64,000 bases of DNA from Hedera helix (taxonomy: Eukaryota > Streptophyta > Magnoliopsida > Apiales > Araliaceae): assembly GCA_947179155.2 (NCBI GenBank), contig OX359275.1:41401898-41465897 (forward strand), given 5' to 3'. Both the position numbers and the translations under genes were made by a program. Position 1 is the stretch's first letter, and the number at the start of each line of letters is the position of its first letter. Below, piece after piece: positions 1 to 12,880 of the stretch. The notes below the pieces were generated by a model, which did not search any database, was not told where the DNA came from, and saw only the letters and a program-made list of their open reading frames with translations.

Positions 1-518
1 CAAATATATAAATTTTAGTTTTAAAAATAAGCACCTTCTTTATTAATCAGAAAAATAAATATTTGTGAAAAATAAAATGTGTACTTCTTAGTGAAGAGCT
101 TGGGTCTCTAAATGCACTTTTACATGAAATAAATAAATATATATATATACATATACTTTTGGTAAAAGCACATGGTACGAATTTCTTAAGAACAAATTAA
201 AATTCAACATCAAATAATTATGTTTAATTTTCTCTTTAATATTTTTTGAAAGGGACTTTTGCAATAGTGCAACCGCTCTACATCACATCCTACCTTAATC
301 TTAATTTTATTTTTTTTAAAAAAATTTAAAAATATTTAATTTGAACCGTCAAATATTAACAGCTACCCCATGAATATCCAAGACAACTCATCTACCATGT
401 CTATCAAATATCCTTGTGAAGCATAAATATAAATTATATAATAGAATAAAATCACCCTCCAGGTCCAGGGGGCGGGGGTGGGCCATTGCTTAATCCATAC
501 TTTAATCAACATACTTTG
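1..518. other. AT-rich non-coding sequence
   Basis: No gene seen. An unusual G/C-rich patch (about 461-483) sits within otherwise AT-rich DNA; its origin is unclear. Confidence 0.5.
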
Positions 519-929
519 TCCTGTTTAGGATGATTTATATTAAAATAATTTATAAGTAATTTTAATTGATAATTTATAAATAAAAATATTTGATATTATT
601 TTAATTTATAAATTAAAAATTAAATTAAAATTAAATATGAAAGTATTTGGTTAAAATAACATATAAATTAAAATAAAATATAAAAATTATAAAAATAAGA
701 GTAAGAGATTCTTTATATTTAGTCAAATATACTTATTTTAAAATAATTTATTAATATTTTTTTAATAAATAAAAAATTATTACTTTCCAAACACTTGAAT
801 AGTTACTTCTCTAAAATTATTTATAAGTTAATTTATAAATTAAAAAATAAGTTACAGACAAATATTTAAATAATAAAAAATAATTATTAAATTAATTTGA
901 CCGGTTTATAAATTATTACCGAACAAACC
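519..929. mobile_element. AT-rich hAT-like MITE
   Basis: A 411-bp AT-rich block is flanked by ATACTTTG (511-518) and ATTCTTTG (930-937), a likely 8-bp target duplication with one mismatch. Its ends are loosely inverted: tgtttaggatgatttata on the left against tgttcggtaataatttata read from the right. Short inverted AATTTATAAAT-like motifs recur inside. It resembles the ACTTATAAGT-rich MITEs seen elsewhere in the window. Confidence 0.5.
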
Positions 930-1301
930 ATTCTTTGCGTTGTTGAGTTTAAAACCGACCCCAGTTGTCGAATACCAGTGACAAAAAGTCAAACCCAGGC
1001 TATTTGAAGCATGGAAAATTAATTGAAGAAAAGACGCGTAATATTAGGGAAAATTAATTAGTCTAATAAAATATTAAAATGAAGTCTATTAATTATTTAT
1101 AGAGTATTGTTATATTTATAATTTTTTTTATAAAATAACGCGTTAAAATTTAATTTATAAATAATTTATTATATTTAAATAAATTTAATAATTATAATTA
1201 CTTATTATTTTATAATAATTATTTAATTTATTTAGTCGCCGTAGTATTGTTTTTACTTACATATTGCCCTGTGAGGCCGTGACAATATGAAATGGGAACA
1301 G

Positions 1302-1308
1302 TATAAAG
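1302..1308 (+). promoter_or_regulatory. TATA-like box of CAR copy 1
   Basis: TATAAAG lies 127 bp before the ATG, in a block (about 1200-1360) that is repeated at 7850-8780 upstream of copy 2. A pyrimidine-rich leader (1358-1385) follows. Conservation between the duplicates and the spacing support a core promoter; the transcription start is not determined. Confidence 0.55.
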
Positions 1309-1434
1309 AAGGCATCTGTTATTAATACAAGATATTCACCCACAGAATCATCAACCTACCCCTCCGTCTTTTCTCTCTCCACTCGAAGTGGTGTTCCGTT
1401 TTACAGTAAGAATCTGGATCTTCAATTAAATTAA

Positions 1435-1810
1435 ATGGAGAACTTGTTGGGTCTTCTTCGAATTCACATCAAAAGAGGTGTAAACTTGGCAATCAGAGAT
1501 ACAAGAAGCAGTGATCCGTATGTTATTGTCCGAATGGGTAAACAGGTAACCGCAATTAACACCCATCCTAACTCCCCACCACCACCTCCTCCTCCTCCTT
1601 CTTGTCTTATTACTTGCAGCTGTTTGATTCCTCAAGTCTTTGTTCCCATGTTCTTCGATTTTTATTTTTTGAGCTTCTTTTGGGGTTTCTAATCTTTTTT
1701 GGGTTACCAGATATGTTTAATTGCTAGCTTTAAGTTTATTTGTTATGAACAAATGTAACTGTTACTCAACTCACTAAACAGAGGACATGATGCTCTGTTT
1801 TCCTCTGATG

Positions 1811-1854
<44 letters not shown>

Positions 1855-2259
1855 AAGATGATCTAGTATGAAATAATTTTTTATTTATAATTATTTCACT
1901 ACCTAAGATTAAAATATTTTATTTTATTTTTTTTACCATTTTAACTCATCAGTTAGCTAATGGGAGGGAAAATAAAAATAACGGATGGGATAAATCATAG
2001 ACAAATATGACAAAAAACAACATTTCATGCGTTCTAATATTTCCACTCATCCGCTACTTATGGTAGCGGATTGCTATTTTTTTATTTTTTATTTTTTTCT
2101 CATCCGTTAATTAAAGAGTCAAAATGGGATAAAAAAAAATAAAAATTTAGCACTCTGCTGTTTTAGGTAATGAAATGGTTATATAAAAAGAATAAAATCA
2201 TTTTATAAACTCCGTTATTTAAGATAATGGACGGAAACAATAAACGCTTACTATAGATC

Positions 2260-2312
<53 letters not shown>

Positions 2313-4611
2313 TTCATCTGTCTCACAAAAACATTCCCATTGGTGAAATTTTGACTGTAAGTTGAGATTCTTGTATCATTTAATGCTACCAACAAAATAA
2401 ATGAGACATTTTTTTTCTTTTTTATAAATGATTTTATTTTATTTTTTTAGATAGAGAGAGTAGTTTGATTTGATGTATGTGTTAAATTTGTCATTGGTTT
2501 AATTTGTTTTCCTTTTTATTCTGCTTCCAAGTAGAAGGTCTAATTTTTAGGTGTTTAGGTTTTGCTTCTCCCTCTCACTTCCCATTCTCTTCTTTGTCTT
2601 AATTAACGGTTGCCTTTCTAATCTGTTGATTTCATTTTAAATTGCAATTTGTTGGTTGCAATTATAGATGCTCTAAAAAAGTTAGCGATACATATTTTTG
2701 AGTTTATAAAATCCTAAAATTCAAAATGAGATGAACTTATTTAATTTTAGTATAAACAAATGTATATATTATCTAAGAAATAATACTAATTAGAATATTT
2801 GTTATTTGCAAACGTTAGATGAAATCATATCAATTTTCAAAATTTTGAAATTTTGCAAATTGATTTTTAAAAGTCAAAATGTATAACTAATTTTGAAAAT
2901 ATTTATTTATTGATCTTAATGGAATGCTAGAATTGATTGTGTTTGACCCTTGCGGCTATAAATATAGTGGAGCACTATTTTCACTTGTGTTTTTATTTTT
3001 ATTTTCACATAGTTTTCTCTCACATGGAAGTGGTAACCACTTTATGCTCATGTGAGAGAAGATCGTGTGAAAATATCAAAAACATATGTGAAAATATCAG
3101 TTCCCTAAATATAAAATTGATGTTAGTGTTTATTTGTGATTCTTTGAAGCAGAAGTTAAAGACTTGCGTGGTGAACCAGAATGTCAACCCGGAGTGGAAT
3201 GAAGATCTGACACTTTCTATTTCAGACCCCAACCTCCCAGTTACACTTGTAAGTCTTTCAATTTTACAATAATCGGTGCTGACATTGATGCACACCATGC
3301 TTATTATATAATAACAGCATTTGGAATTACTGGCTTCTCATCAGAATTCAGAAAAGAAAGTGAAACAAAGAGAAACTGAATGAAGTTGCAAAATGAAATA
3401 TAATGATAGCTAATAAAATGACATGTTAAAGGATAGTAGTTCCTTTTGGTGCAGCTGGGTATTGTTACAATTAGACTATGGCTATCAAATGAATCAGGGA
3501 TATTATCAAGGTGATGTAGCTCGAATATGTTTGACGATGACTAGGTTTGGACACTCTAAAAAATGGCAATGACTAATATTCCAGCGGAAATTCTGACGAC
3601 ATGCGACACATTAGAAGGCTTTCCTTTTAGCATCAATGTTAATGTCATATTTCCCAAGGGGTCATAGCTGGTTCTAATAGCCTGTACAAGTAACAAATCG
3701 GTGACCAAACAGCCATAGCCACCGGAGAACTATCCGGTGTAGGAATTGGTAAAGACACGTAGCCATTAACTGGACATTGTATACTAGAGAGAGTGTTCTT
3801 AATGAGCCTAGAGTCCATATCTTTGCTTTGTTCCCATATAGAGAGAGGCTTAACCTTGGCCACCATGTGGCTAATGTAGTCTTGAAGTAGAACTACCCTT
3901 TGGACTTTCCATATAAGCCATGTCCATATAGATCATTTGGCAATATAAGGATAACTAATAGGGCCGGTTTGTTGAGACCATATCGTAACACACAAATTTA
4001 TTTGAAGGTATACTTAAATGTTCAAAAATTCTTTAAATTAGACTATAATCTATAAGTGGTATAGTCTCACTCTGAACAGATCATACATGTTTTTAAATTA
4101 TAATCTGATTATTAACTACAATAGCTATAATTTTTATTTTTTGAAAATTCATAATCTATAACTCAGAACAGAAAAGATACACCAAACTGGCACATAATCT
4201 TTGTGAGAATAATATGAGATTTAAAGAAAAGGAGTATCGGAAACCTCTTATTCAATCTTATGTACCATAAGGTTGTGCATTACGAGTGCTCTGACATGAT
4301 TTTGTTTAAAATAATTGAAGGTAGTCTATGACAAGGACACATTCTCCCTTGATGACAAAATGGGGGATGCCGAATTTGACATTAACCCACTTCTGGAAGC
4401 TGTAAAGACGCCACTGGAAAGCCTCCCTAGTGGAACAACAATCATGAGAGTAAAAGCAAGCAGGGAAAACTGCATAGCTGAAGAGAGCTGCATCATCTGG
4501 GAAAATAACAAGGTTGTCCAAAACATGGTTCTCAAACTGCGAAATGTTGAGCGCGGTGAAGTTGAACTCCAATTGGAGTGGATAGAAATTCCTGGTGCCA
4601 AGTGCCCGTAA
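1435..4611 (+). CDS. C2-domain ABA-related (CAR-type) protein, copy 1, three exons
   Basis: Exons 1435-1545, 3153-3248 and 4321-4611 join in phase 0 across GT-AG introns to give 165 aa, the usual size for plant CAR proteins. These are small single-C2 proteins that bind membranes in a Ca2+-dependent way and recruit ABA receptors (family knowledge). Exon 1 encodes the start MENLLGLLRIHIKRGVNLAI and a SSDPYVIV strand. Exon 2 carries NPEWNEDLTLS. Exon 3 carries VYDKDTFSLDDKMGDAEF, whose aspartates form the Ca2+ loop, followed by the plant-specific SLPSGTT insertion and a QLEWIEIPG end. The start is the first ATG after a short leader, with a TATA-like site about 130 bp upstream. Intron 1 (1.6 kb) contains AT microsatellites and a MITE-like block; intron 2 (1.07 kb) contains a coding-like block shared with copy 2. 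The reading frame is intact, so this copy is probably functional. The exact CAR subgroup is not resolved. Confidence 0.88.
1812..2302. repeat. MITE-like block flanked by AT microsatellites, intron 1 of CAR copy 1
   Basis: Two (AT)n tracts (about 1812-1851 and 2262-2302) bracket about 410 bp whose ends are inverted: gatgatctagtatg on the left, atgatctatagtaagcg read from the right. It contains small hairpins such as atccgctac/gtagcggat. A related block occurs in intron 1 of copy 2 (17217-17612). The arrangement resembles microsatellite-targeting MITEs of the Micron type known from rice; the assignment is inference. Confidence 0.45.
3249..4320. other. Intron 2 of CAR copy 1 with a coding-like block
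   Basis: The intron is conserved with the corresponding intron of copy 2 (19754-20836). It includes an open minus-strand stretch at 3645-3866 (73 aa) and a plus-strand stretch that is open in copy 2 (19972-20244) but broken here. The translations are not low-complexity, yet I do not recognise a family. It may be an old captured gene fragment present before the duplication. Confidence 0.4.
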
Positions 4612-5788
4612 GTTCAATTTCCATTCTGTTTTAGCCTGTGCTAGCTGCACATGGCACTGGATGAAATCTTTCCATCAGGGTGTTTGTTCATAACTTATCT
4701 ATAATAGGGTGGTGTTTTGAATTATTTAATTCTGCATAAGGTTGTGATGTTAGTCGTATTTATTAGTGGAATTTAACTAGACTGGACCAGGATTTTAATT
4801 TTCACTGGTAGTTTGTATTTTGAGTTTGTGTTTAACAGTCTATATCTCTGCCTCTTTTTGTTTGGATCATGCAAAATCTACTGTCAAAATATTCATTAAA
4901 TTCTCAATCAATTTGAATTGAACAATGATATGGTGAATGCTACCACTTTCTTTCATTCGACCGCAACATATGTAAAATGGTAACAAGTGCAATAACACGA
5001 TCCTCCCAATTAATGACAATTAATTCGTCCGGCACTTCCTAGAACATTGATAATTATCAAGACCCGATGTTTTTTCACGCTACTAGTACTATTATTGTAC
5101 TTTTTCTTTTGCTTATCTAGTGGTATTAATTTCTTGGAACTACTCATCATAATTATTAATGCTTGAATCTGTCTGCATGTTCAATCATTAGCTTGGAAGT
5201 GACCTGCACAAGAAAAATCACCAAAAGTGTTTGACGGTTTGAACCGACGAGAATACTTCCGGTTGTGAGAATAAGTACATATTTTAATATATGTTAACAA
5301 TGGAGGAAGGGAGTATTTAGCAGAGTAAAATCAAATAAGTGTATTTCTATTATTTGCCATGTATTTATAGTATCCAGTCGATTCCCGAGTGTTAGGACTC
5401 ATATTAGGAATTGTATCTCCATTGTGTATTGGGATAAGATAATTGAAATCCTAGCCACTGTTGAATTGGTAACTCCTTTATCCATTAGAATTGAATATGG
5501 TAACTCATTAGCTATCCGAAAGTAACTACAAATCTAGCCCAAGCGTATCGGACTCAAAAGGTCCTCTTGTGCGCGCACTAGACCCAATACACTGCAGGGT
5601 CTCAAGCCTAACTTTGGTAGTTTATGTATGCTAGTAAAATACGCATTCCAATAATAATCAAGCAACAAGAAGGTTGACAAAGACACTAACAAAGAGGCGT
5701 TGCAGTGTTAGGGGTAACAAAAAACATGGCCTAACAATTGGTAGCTTTAACAAGAAGCTAGCTAGTTACCAAACGGAAAAGAATATTA
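4612..5788. other. CAR copy 1 downstream region and spacer
   Basis: Homology with the copy 2 flank continues to about 5010, marking the approximate right edge of the duplicated unit. Beyond it I see no recognisable gene. Confidence 0.5.
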
Positions 5789-6044
5789 TGTTACGTTTGG
5801 ATTGAAAGAATAAAATTAGTAAATAAATTTAATAGAGAAATGAATGGAATAGAGGATGTAATAATTTACTCTGTTCCAGCCGGAATGAATCATTTCATAC
5901 TCTACTTTAAATAATAAAATTCATAAATTTGAAAGGAATGAGAATAGTCCATCCCATTTTAATAGGGCAATTAAATATTTTTTTTTATTTAATAGAAATG
6001 AATCACTTCATTTTCATATTCATTCCTCTAATTCAAACGTAGCA
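5789..6044. mobile_element. Tourist/PIF-Harbinger-like MITE
   Basis: A 256-bp element with inverted ends (tgttacgtttggatt on the left, tgctacgtttgaatt read from the right) is flanked by TTA at 5786-5788 and 6045-6047. A TWA target duplication is typical of PIF/Harbinger elements. No coding capacity. Confidence 0.65.
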
Positions 6045-7850
6045 TTATTCTTTGGAGGAGGAGGGAGATAAAGCAATAAAGTATATTTTGGAGGGTTTCC
6101 AAAGTTTTTGAGGAAGAGAAATAAGGAACTCTATATATTAGTCGCTGAAGGTTTAGCATAGATAAAATTAGGGAAACATATTGTAAACAATTTTTAGAAT
6201 TGTAGTAGAAGCAACATCAACTCAATTTGCTTAGAGTATAAGAACCTATTAGAAATTCACATTATTATATAGTCTAAAGTATAAAAGTATTCGTCATTTT
6301 GAACATGACAAAAAAGAAAAAAAAATTTCTAACTTTGAAAATGGATAGACTAATAAAATTATCAAAGAAACACCCATGCTTATTTAAAAACAATTATATG
6401 TGGACATGACAATTGAACATGAAAATAATATTTTTTAAAATCAATTTAAAATATAATTAATCTCAAACTTATATATATATATATAAAGTGCATGTTAATT
6501 ATTTTGTTCTCTAAGTATCATTCGAAAGACCAAACACACACAGTTTTAACTCAACGGCAGCTTTCGTTGTCAACTGGTAGATATTATTTAAGGCACATTA
6601 TGAACCAGCATAAGTAAACATCTATTTGCATTCCAATTTAAAATCAAGGTTATTTAAAGGTCTACTTGGTACGTGCCCAATTATAGCATACCAAAAAACT
6701 ACTAAAAACAGTGGCTAGTATTCAAAAAAGGATATGAGCCATATACAATTAAGTTGTCGAGCAATGACACTCTCATTCTGATACAATTATTAAGTTATCG
6801 AGCAATGACATGACTCTCATTCTCAAAAATAAGAAATGCTTGCCAGAGGAAATGATAAATGGAGTATTTATTCTACCAAATCCCTTCTGAGAATACATCA
6901 TTAATATTTATTCATATTTGGAATGTTTCAAAAAAATATAATAAGGCTTTGTAATTCATATTTGTTACGTAATCGATCACTATATACACACACACACCGT
7001 GGTCTGGTCAATCAATATAAAATGAAACATCAAATTATTAATAACTCCTTACATTAATTTAAAGAGTTTAGACGGGATGAAACTTAAGCTTAGCTCAAAC
7101 TTAGGGGTTTGGGATTAGACATTAAAATTCAATGGGTCAACCTAAATTAAATAAAATTATTTAGGTTGGTCAATTATTTTATATCATTTGGATTGGATAA
7201 AATTTGACCCATATTTTTTATAAAAAAAATAAACTTAAACTGGATAACTGTGTTGCAACCCATTTTCATACATTCCGCTTCCTAAGCCAGGAGACCTATC
7301 AGTCCTCACTGATGATCAAACAAAAAAACGTCATGCGTCTTTCTTTCACCTCACTGCGTCTACACATTGATAAGAAACCAGGCAGGAGATTCATCCAACG
7401 TGTTGTCGTTTTTTGATTTGTCCTCGTCTCTTCACTTATTCTCCTCTTCCTTTACATTTACGCCACTATTATTATCAATCTGTAAAAATCAATCAATATA
7501 AATATATAACAATCGTTTGTATAATTAATGTATCCTGCGATATTTATGTACTCTTTAGTTAATATAATAAATTAATATTGTTATATATATATATATTGTA
7601 TTATAATTTTTATTTTAAAATTTAACAGTAATATATTATAATAATGACCATTAACATTCTTAATTAATATAAAGTTATTTCATTCAAATAAGATTCTGAC
7701 TACACAATAAATTATACGCAAAATTACATAGGTTTACTATGAAACAAAAATGATTGTTAAGACCATTGATATCCTACTAAATAAAGAAAAATGTATTTTT
7801 TTCAATATATAAATTATAACTCTATATACCATTTTTTATTTTTCTATAAT
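6045..7850. other. AT-rich spacer between the CAR copies
   Basis: No gene recognised. It contains a short direct repeat around 6730-6810 (two copies of a motif with gtcgagcaatgaca) and short (CA)n/(TA)n tracts. The 70-aa open frame at 7204-7416 has no family signature. Confidence 0.4.
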
Positions 7851-8778
7851 TATCATTTAATTTATTTACTCAACGTAGTATTATTCTTATTTATAGCCCT
7901 GTGACTAGACATGTACAAAAAAGTTGGGGCCTGTAGACTGGTCTTGGCCTAGCTCGACTCGGTCCGGTCAAAGCCTGATCTGGTCAACGGCCTGGCCTGG
8001 CCTGGCTTGCAGGCTTTAAACAGGTTGTGATTTGAACAAAAAAACTCGGCTTGTCAAAAAGCCTGACCTGGTTCGACCTAGCCAAAAGTCTAACATAGCC
8101 AAAAGTCAGCCTCGATTTTTGGTAAAGTGACATGAATACTGAATTAGAATACACCAAATATTAAACTGTTTCCCTCTCTCTACTATTATATTATAATATG
8201 ATTATTAGTTTGTGAGTGAGCACTTAGTTTAAATTAGGGTGATGGTGATTTGCAGACAACCATATATTATATAATTATATAGTCATTATCATCGTGGGTC
8301 ATTTCTAATTTTTATGCAGTAGTACTAAAAATTATGGAGAATGGTGATTTTGATTGACTTTTCAATGTTTGGTCCCCTTGATTTGTAGTTTTGTATACGT
8401 TAATATAAAAAAAAGTCCTAGATCCTAATAAAATCTTTTCACCTGATATTTATATTATAATAATTAATAGTTACTAACAGAGATAATTTAATTCCTATCC
8501 GTGATCGACGACTTTGCGGCTCCATCATTCTCCCTTCCTCCCTATATTTAAGGCCTGGTTTGACCTAACTCGAAGGCCTCAACAGGCCTGAATTTTATTA
8601 AGAAGTCCGGTCTGGCCTGACCTGTAGGCTCAAAAGTCAAGCCCTCGTCTGGTAAACGACCAAAGCCTACCAGGCCTAGGCCAGCCCGTCCTGCTGTGCA
8701 TATCTACCTATGACAATATATAATGGGAATAGTATAAAGAAGGCATATGTTATTAATAAAAGATGTTCACCCACATTG
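7850..8778 (+). promoter_or_regulatory. Displaced promoter segment of CAR copy 2
   Basis: The sequence from about 7850 to 7905, and again from 8707 to 8778, matches the copy 1 upstream block (about 1200-1343), including an equivalent TATAAAG at 8733-8739 and the shared string ttcacccaca. A hAT-like element (7906-8706) splits the block. The matching downstream leader and ATG of copy 2 lie about 8 kb away at 16711-16801. Confidence 0.7.
7906..8706. mobile_element. Non-autonomous hAT-like element inside the copy 2 promoter segment
   Basis: An 801-bp insertion with inverted ends (tagacatgtaca on the left, tagatatgcaca read from the right), flanked by CCTGTGAC (7898-7905) and CCTATGAC (8707-8714), an 8-bp duplication with one mismatch. 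The copy 1 promoter serves as the unoccupied site. The ends hold many GGCCTGG/AGGCCTG-type repeats, as in other non-autonomous hAT elements. No transposase. Confidence 0.75.
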
Positions 8779-9305
8779 AGCCCGATTCGACAAATACTAA
8801 TTTTAAAATGATTTAATGTTAAAATTTAAATTGATTTATAAGTCATTTTAAAGTGTGACTTATAAGCAAAAGTGCTCTGCAACAGCTTGATTTATAATTA
8901 AAAATTAAGTAAAAATAAGTTGTGAAGATATTCGACTGATAATGACTTATATGTTCAAATAAAATGTAAAATTTATTAAAAAGAACATTAATAAAAAGAT
9001 ACATTGATTTAATATCATATCATAAGAATCATTATTTTGTCATTAAATAAAACACTAAACAAATAAATGTATTATAAATATAATATAATATAAAATAAAT
9101 ATAATACATATTTATAATATAATATATTATGTTATATATATTATATAATATAATATTATATATGCATATATTATATTATGTGTTATAATATTGTATGTTT
9201 AATATAATATTAATAATATAAAGGTAAATGTAATACATATTAATAATATATTATATTATATATGTATATATTATATTATTTCTTATAATACTATATATTT
9301 AATGT

Positions 9306-9306
9306 G

Positions 9307-9369
<63 letters not shown>
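9306..9369. repeat. (AT)n-(AG)n microsatellite at the MULE left edge
   Basis: A run of AT dinucleotides (about 9309-9347) passes into AG dinucleotides ending at the first G of the MULE terminus. The right edge carries only a short (TA)n at 16194-16204. The AG part may have expanded after insertion. Confidence 0.8.
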
Positions 9370-9370
<1 letters not shown>

Positions 9371-10324
9371 GGAAACTCTTCAACGAACTCACGACACAAA
9401 TTAAAGCAACAAACTTTAAAAATCAAAAAGCACGCGGATTGCTAGCAGACGGGTTGATTGTTTAAATGAGTTCTCTATATATATAAAAAAAAAAAAAAAC
9501 ATAACATAAGCACAAGCACACAATATTAGACCCTTCTTTCTTTATCTAACTTTTCTCTCTCTCTCTCTCTCTCTCTCTTTATCACAACCGAACAAAGAGG
9601 AACGGAAGGAAAACTCCGGCAATTTTTCCAAAATTCGACCAAATTGAACTCTCAAAACGTTTTGTCTCTACGAAGGTAAAGCTCCAAAACTGTATTAATT
9701 TTGTAATTTTTCGTTCTAGCGTAAGAAATTTAGAGTTTATTAGGTGGTACAATTTCTGTTGAAATTTCTCTCTCAAGCTAGTTTAATCTTCTACAAATTA
9801 AGTATTCTTTTGTAATTATGTGAATGACTTGTAACATTTAAACTACTTTAGCAGTTGAGATTTAATTTAAAGGGTGTTTGTATTTAAATCAGTAGATTGA
9901 TTCAAACATGAAGGTTGGGGATTTATAATTGTGGCAGACCCATTTTTAATGGATGATTCTGTTTGAGGTTTGGAGTTGTTTTTTTCTAACCTTTTTTATC
10001 ACAACTTTAGGTTTGGACCGGCGGCGAACCGACCACCGGAGTCTGGAACAGAGGCTTGTTGGTTTTGGTTTACATATTACGTGTAAGGCCTATCTATGTC
10101 TGACATACGTGTTAGGCATATGTTAATTTTTGTAAATGTACCAACATAAAACATGGAGTTTGTAATGTGGTAACATATTTGGCGGAGTACATCTAATACC
10201 ACCACCCAAATTCGTAAAATTTTAGCTGATGTGTGGGAGATTCAGTTGTTTGGTAAGCATTGTTTATCAGAATGTTGGTCCACTAATCCTGATGATCATT
10301 TAACTATTTTTTTTTTAACTGTAG

Positions 10325-12880
10325 GGATGGATGATAATTTTGAGGTTGAAGTACGGGGTACTGATGAATGTGGTGATAATTTAGACAATAGTGAAATGAA
10401 TATAAAGAATATGAGAGTTGGAGGGGAGAGTTTTGAGTTAATAAAAGAAGTTGGAAGTGATGAAGGTAGGAATTTTTTTTATTTATAATCCCCAAGTAGC
10501 CAACCATCTTGAACCTACCGTTGGAAAAGAATTCTAGACAATAGATAAAGTTAAAGATTTCAACAATACATATGCTAAAGAGGCGGGATTTAGTATTCGA
10601 AGTTGGGCCACTAAAAAAATCGAATAAAGTGATGAAGTGAAAAGGAAAGAGTATGTTTGTTTTAAGCAAGGTAAGGGAATAACAATTGCAGATGTTGAAA
10701 CTAAAAAGCGTCGGGGATCAATAAAAGAGAATTATCAAGCAAATGTAGCTGTGTTAAAAATAAATTCTGGAGTATATGTAGTCACCTAATTTATTGAGGG
10801 TCATAATCACCCTTTGACAATTCCATCAAAGAAGCATTTAGTGAGATCTCACCGAAAGGTCTCTAGTACTCAAAAGTGTTTGAGTCAACAACTTGCTATG
10901 ATAAATATACTCTCACATCAATAATTCAATTTCCTTGGAGTACAAGCTGAAGGGTTTGAAAACATTGGGTGTACACAAAAAGATTTATATAATTATGAAA
11001 GGGATAGATGTAATAAGTTGAAGGGACATGATGGAGAAATGTTGAGTGAGTTTTGCAAATTAGAAAAAAGGCAAAAATCCATCATTCACTTATGAAATTA
11101 AGATCGATAGTGAACAGAGGATAACACATTATTTTTGGGCTGATGCTACCTCTAGAAGTGCATTTAGTTTTTATGGTGATGTAGTCATTTTTGATACGAC
11201 ATTAAACATCAATCACTATGGGCTGTTTTTTACACCATTGATGGGAGTTAACAAACATGGTCAAACAATAATTTTTGCTTGTGCATTCTTAAGTGATGAG
11301 ATATCGGATTCTTTTGTTTGGCTATTCAACCAATTTTTAGAGGCTATGCCAGGTGATGCCCCTAAAATGATCATTACTGATTAAGATTCCGTGATGTTTA
11401 AAGTAATTTTAGAAACTCTTTCGGATACTTTTCATAGATACTGTAGTTGGTACATATTAACAAAATTCTCTGAAAAGCTAGACTTGGTGAAGTATAATGC
11501 TCACTATAATGAATTTGTCGATTGTATTTGGAATTCGAAGTCTAAAGAAGAGTTTGATTTGACATGGACGAAGCTTGTTGAGAGGAGTGGGTTACATGAC
11601 AACAGATGGTTACAAACAATGTATAAAATTCGTTCAAATTGGGTGCCTGCTTATTGTAATCATGTTTTCTCGGCCAATTTGTCAAGTAACCAACGAGTGA
11701 AAAGCTCTCACGCATTTTTGAAAAGATATGTATCTAAGAATAATTCCTTAGTTGATTTCATGATTCAATTTAGTAGGGGGCTAGTACGCCAACGTCAAGA
11801 AGAGATGTTGGCCGATTACAAAGATTTGATTGAAAAGCCAAAAGTCAAGATGAATCATGACTTTTTGTTCCAAATGGTTAATATGTATACTCGAAAAATG
11901 TTTTATAAATTCCAAGATGAGATATGGGAATGCTTGAATTACTATTTTGAGTTTATCAAGTAGAGTGACAATCAACGTGTTTCAAGTTCATAGGAATAAA
12001 TTGATCACACCTAGAGTGAGAAATTATTTATGACAAAGAATTAAGTTTTACTTCATGTAGTTGTCACAAGTTTGAGAGTATGGGGATACTGTGTAGACAT
12101 GTGCTTGGTTACTTGCATAAAATGCATGGCTTTGACAAATTACCATAACAATATATTTTGAAAAGGTAGACTAAGAAGGCAAACTCCGGGATAGTGGTCG
12201 ATAATGAAAGTGGCATAATGATAAATAGTGACAAAAAATATCTAATGAAGCGAAGTGAATTAATTCAATGTTCTTTGGATGTTTTTGATAAAACCCTTAC
12301 AAACCAAAAAGGAATTAATATTTATAAAGATGTTTTGGCTCATGTACTCGAATCAAGCAATCTTGTTCTAGATAGTGATAAAAGTTCACAATGTGAAATT
12401 GGTGCAAGTGTAGTCTCTGGGAATATGAGTTGTAATAATGACCATATTTACAATGAACCAAATAAAGTGAGGGCAAAAAGATGTGACAAAAGACTTAAAT
12501 GAGGGAAAGAAATGGCATTAGGGAAGGGAAAAAAGTCAACGGCTAGCGTTGTCATGGTTGTGGCAAAGTCGGACAATCACATGATAAAAAAAATTGTCAA
12601 ATGTTTGCACATCGGTAAGTAATATTTAAGTAATAGTAAACGTTTTTTTATTATCTAAATCTTTAAATGATTAGTGTTATTTTGACTTTTATGTAGAGAT
12701 TCTCCCGGCAGTGAAGGTGCAACAACATTTTCAAGTTCAGAGGATGATAGTCATATTTTCAAAGGTTTAATCATTTCTTTTATTCAATATTATGAGTTAC
12801 ATATCCATAGATCTAATATACATACATTTTTATTTTATTTCAGGTCTACAAACCTAGTTAGAAATGTTCATTTGTTGTGA
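10325..12880 (+). pseudogene. FAR1-type MULE transposase, decayed
   Basis: Recognisable parts in order: a FAR1-like N-terminal DNA-binding region ending in IEGHNHPL (about 10675-10820), a MULE catalytic core beginning near WADATSRSAFSFYGDVVIFD (about 11138-11200), a long open stretch to 11963, a SWIM zinc finger (CSCH...CRHVL, about 12056-12105), and a CCHC knuckle CHGCGKVGQSHDKKNC (12552-12602). Lesions: TAA at 10787-10789 just before the GHNHPL motif, TAA near 10922, a frameshift near 11075, and TAA at 11382-11384 inside the conserved ITD-x-D catalytic motif. It therefore cannot encode a full transposase. FAR1/FHY3 plant transcription factors derive from this transposase class, but location inside long TIRs and the damage mark this copy as a transposon relic. 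Confidence 0.85.

Noticed and set aside
4306..4650. 114-aa minus-strand open frame (and its counterpart at 20822-21166)
   Set aside because: It is the antisense shadow of CAR exon 3; the plus-strand C2 domain is clear.
11391..11963. 190-aa frame considered as an independent FAR1-related host gene
   Set aside because: It is the continuation of the transposase core after an in-frame stop and lies between the MULE inverted repeats.
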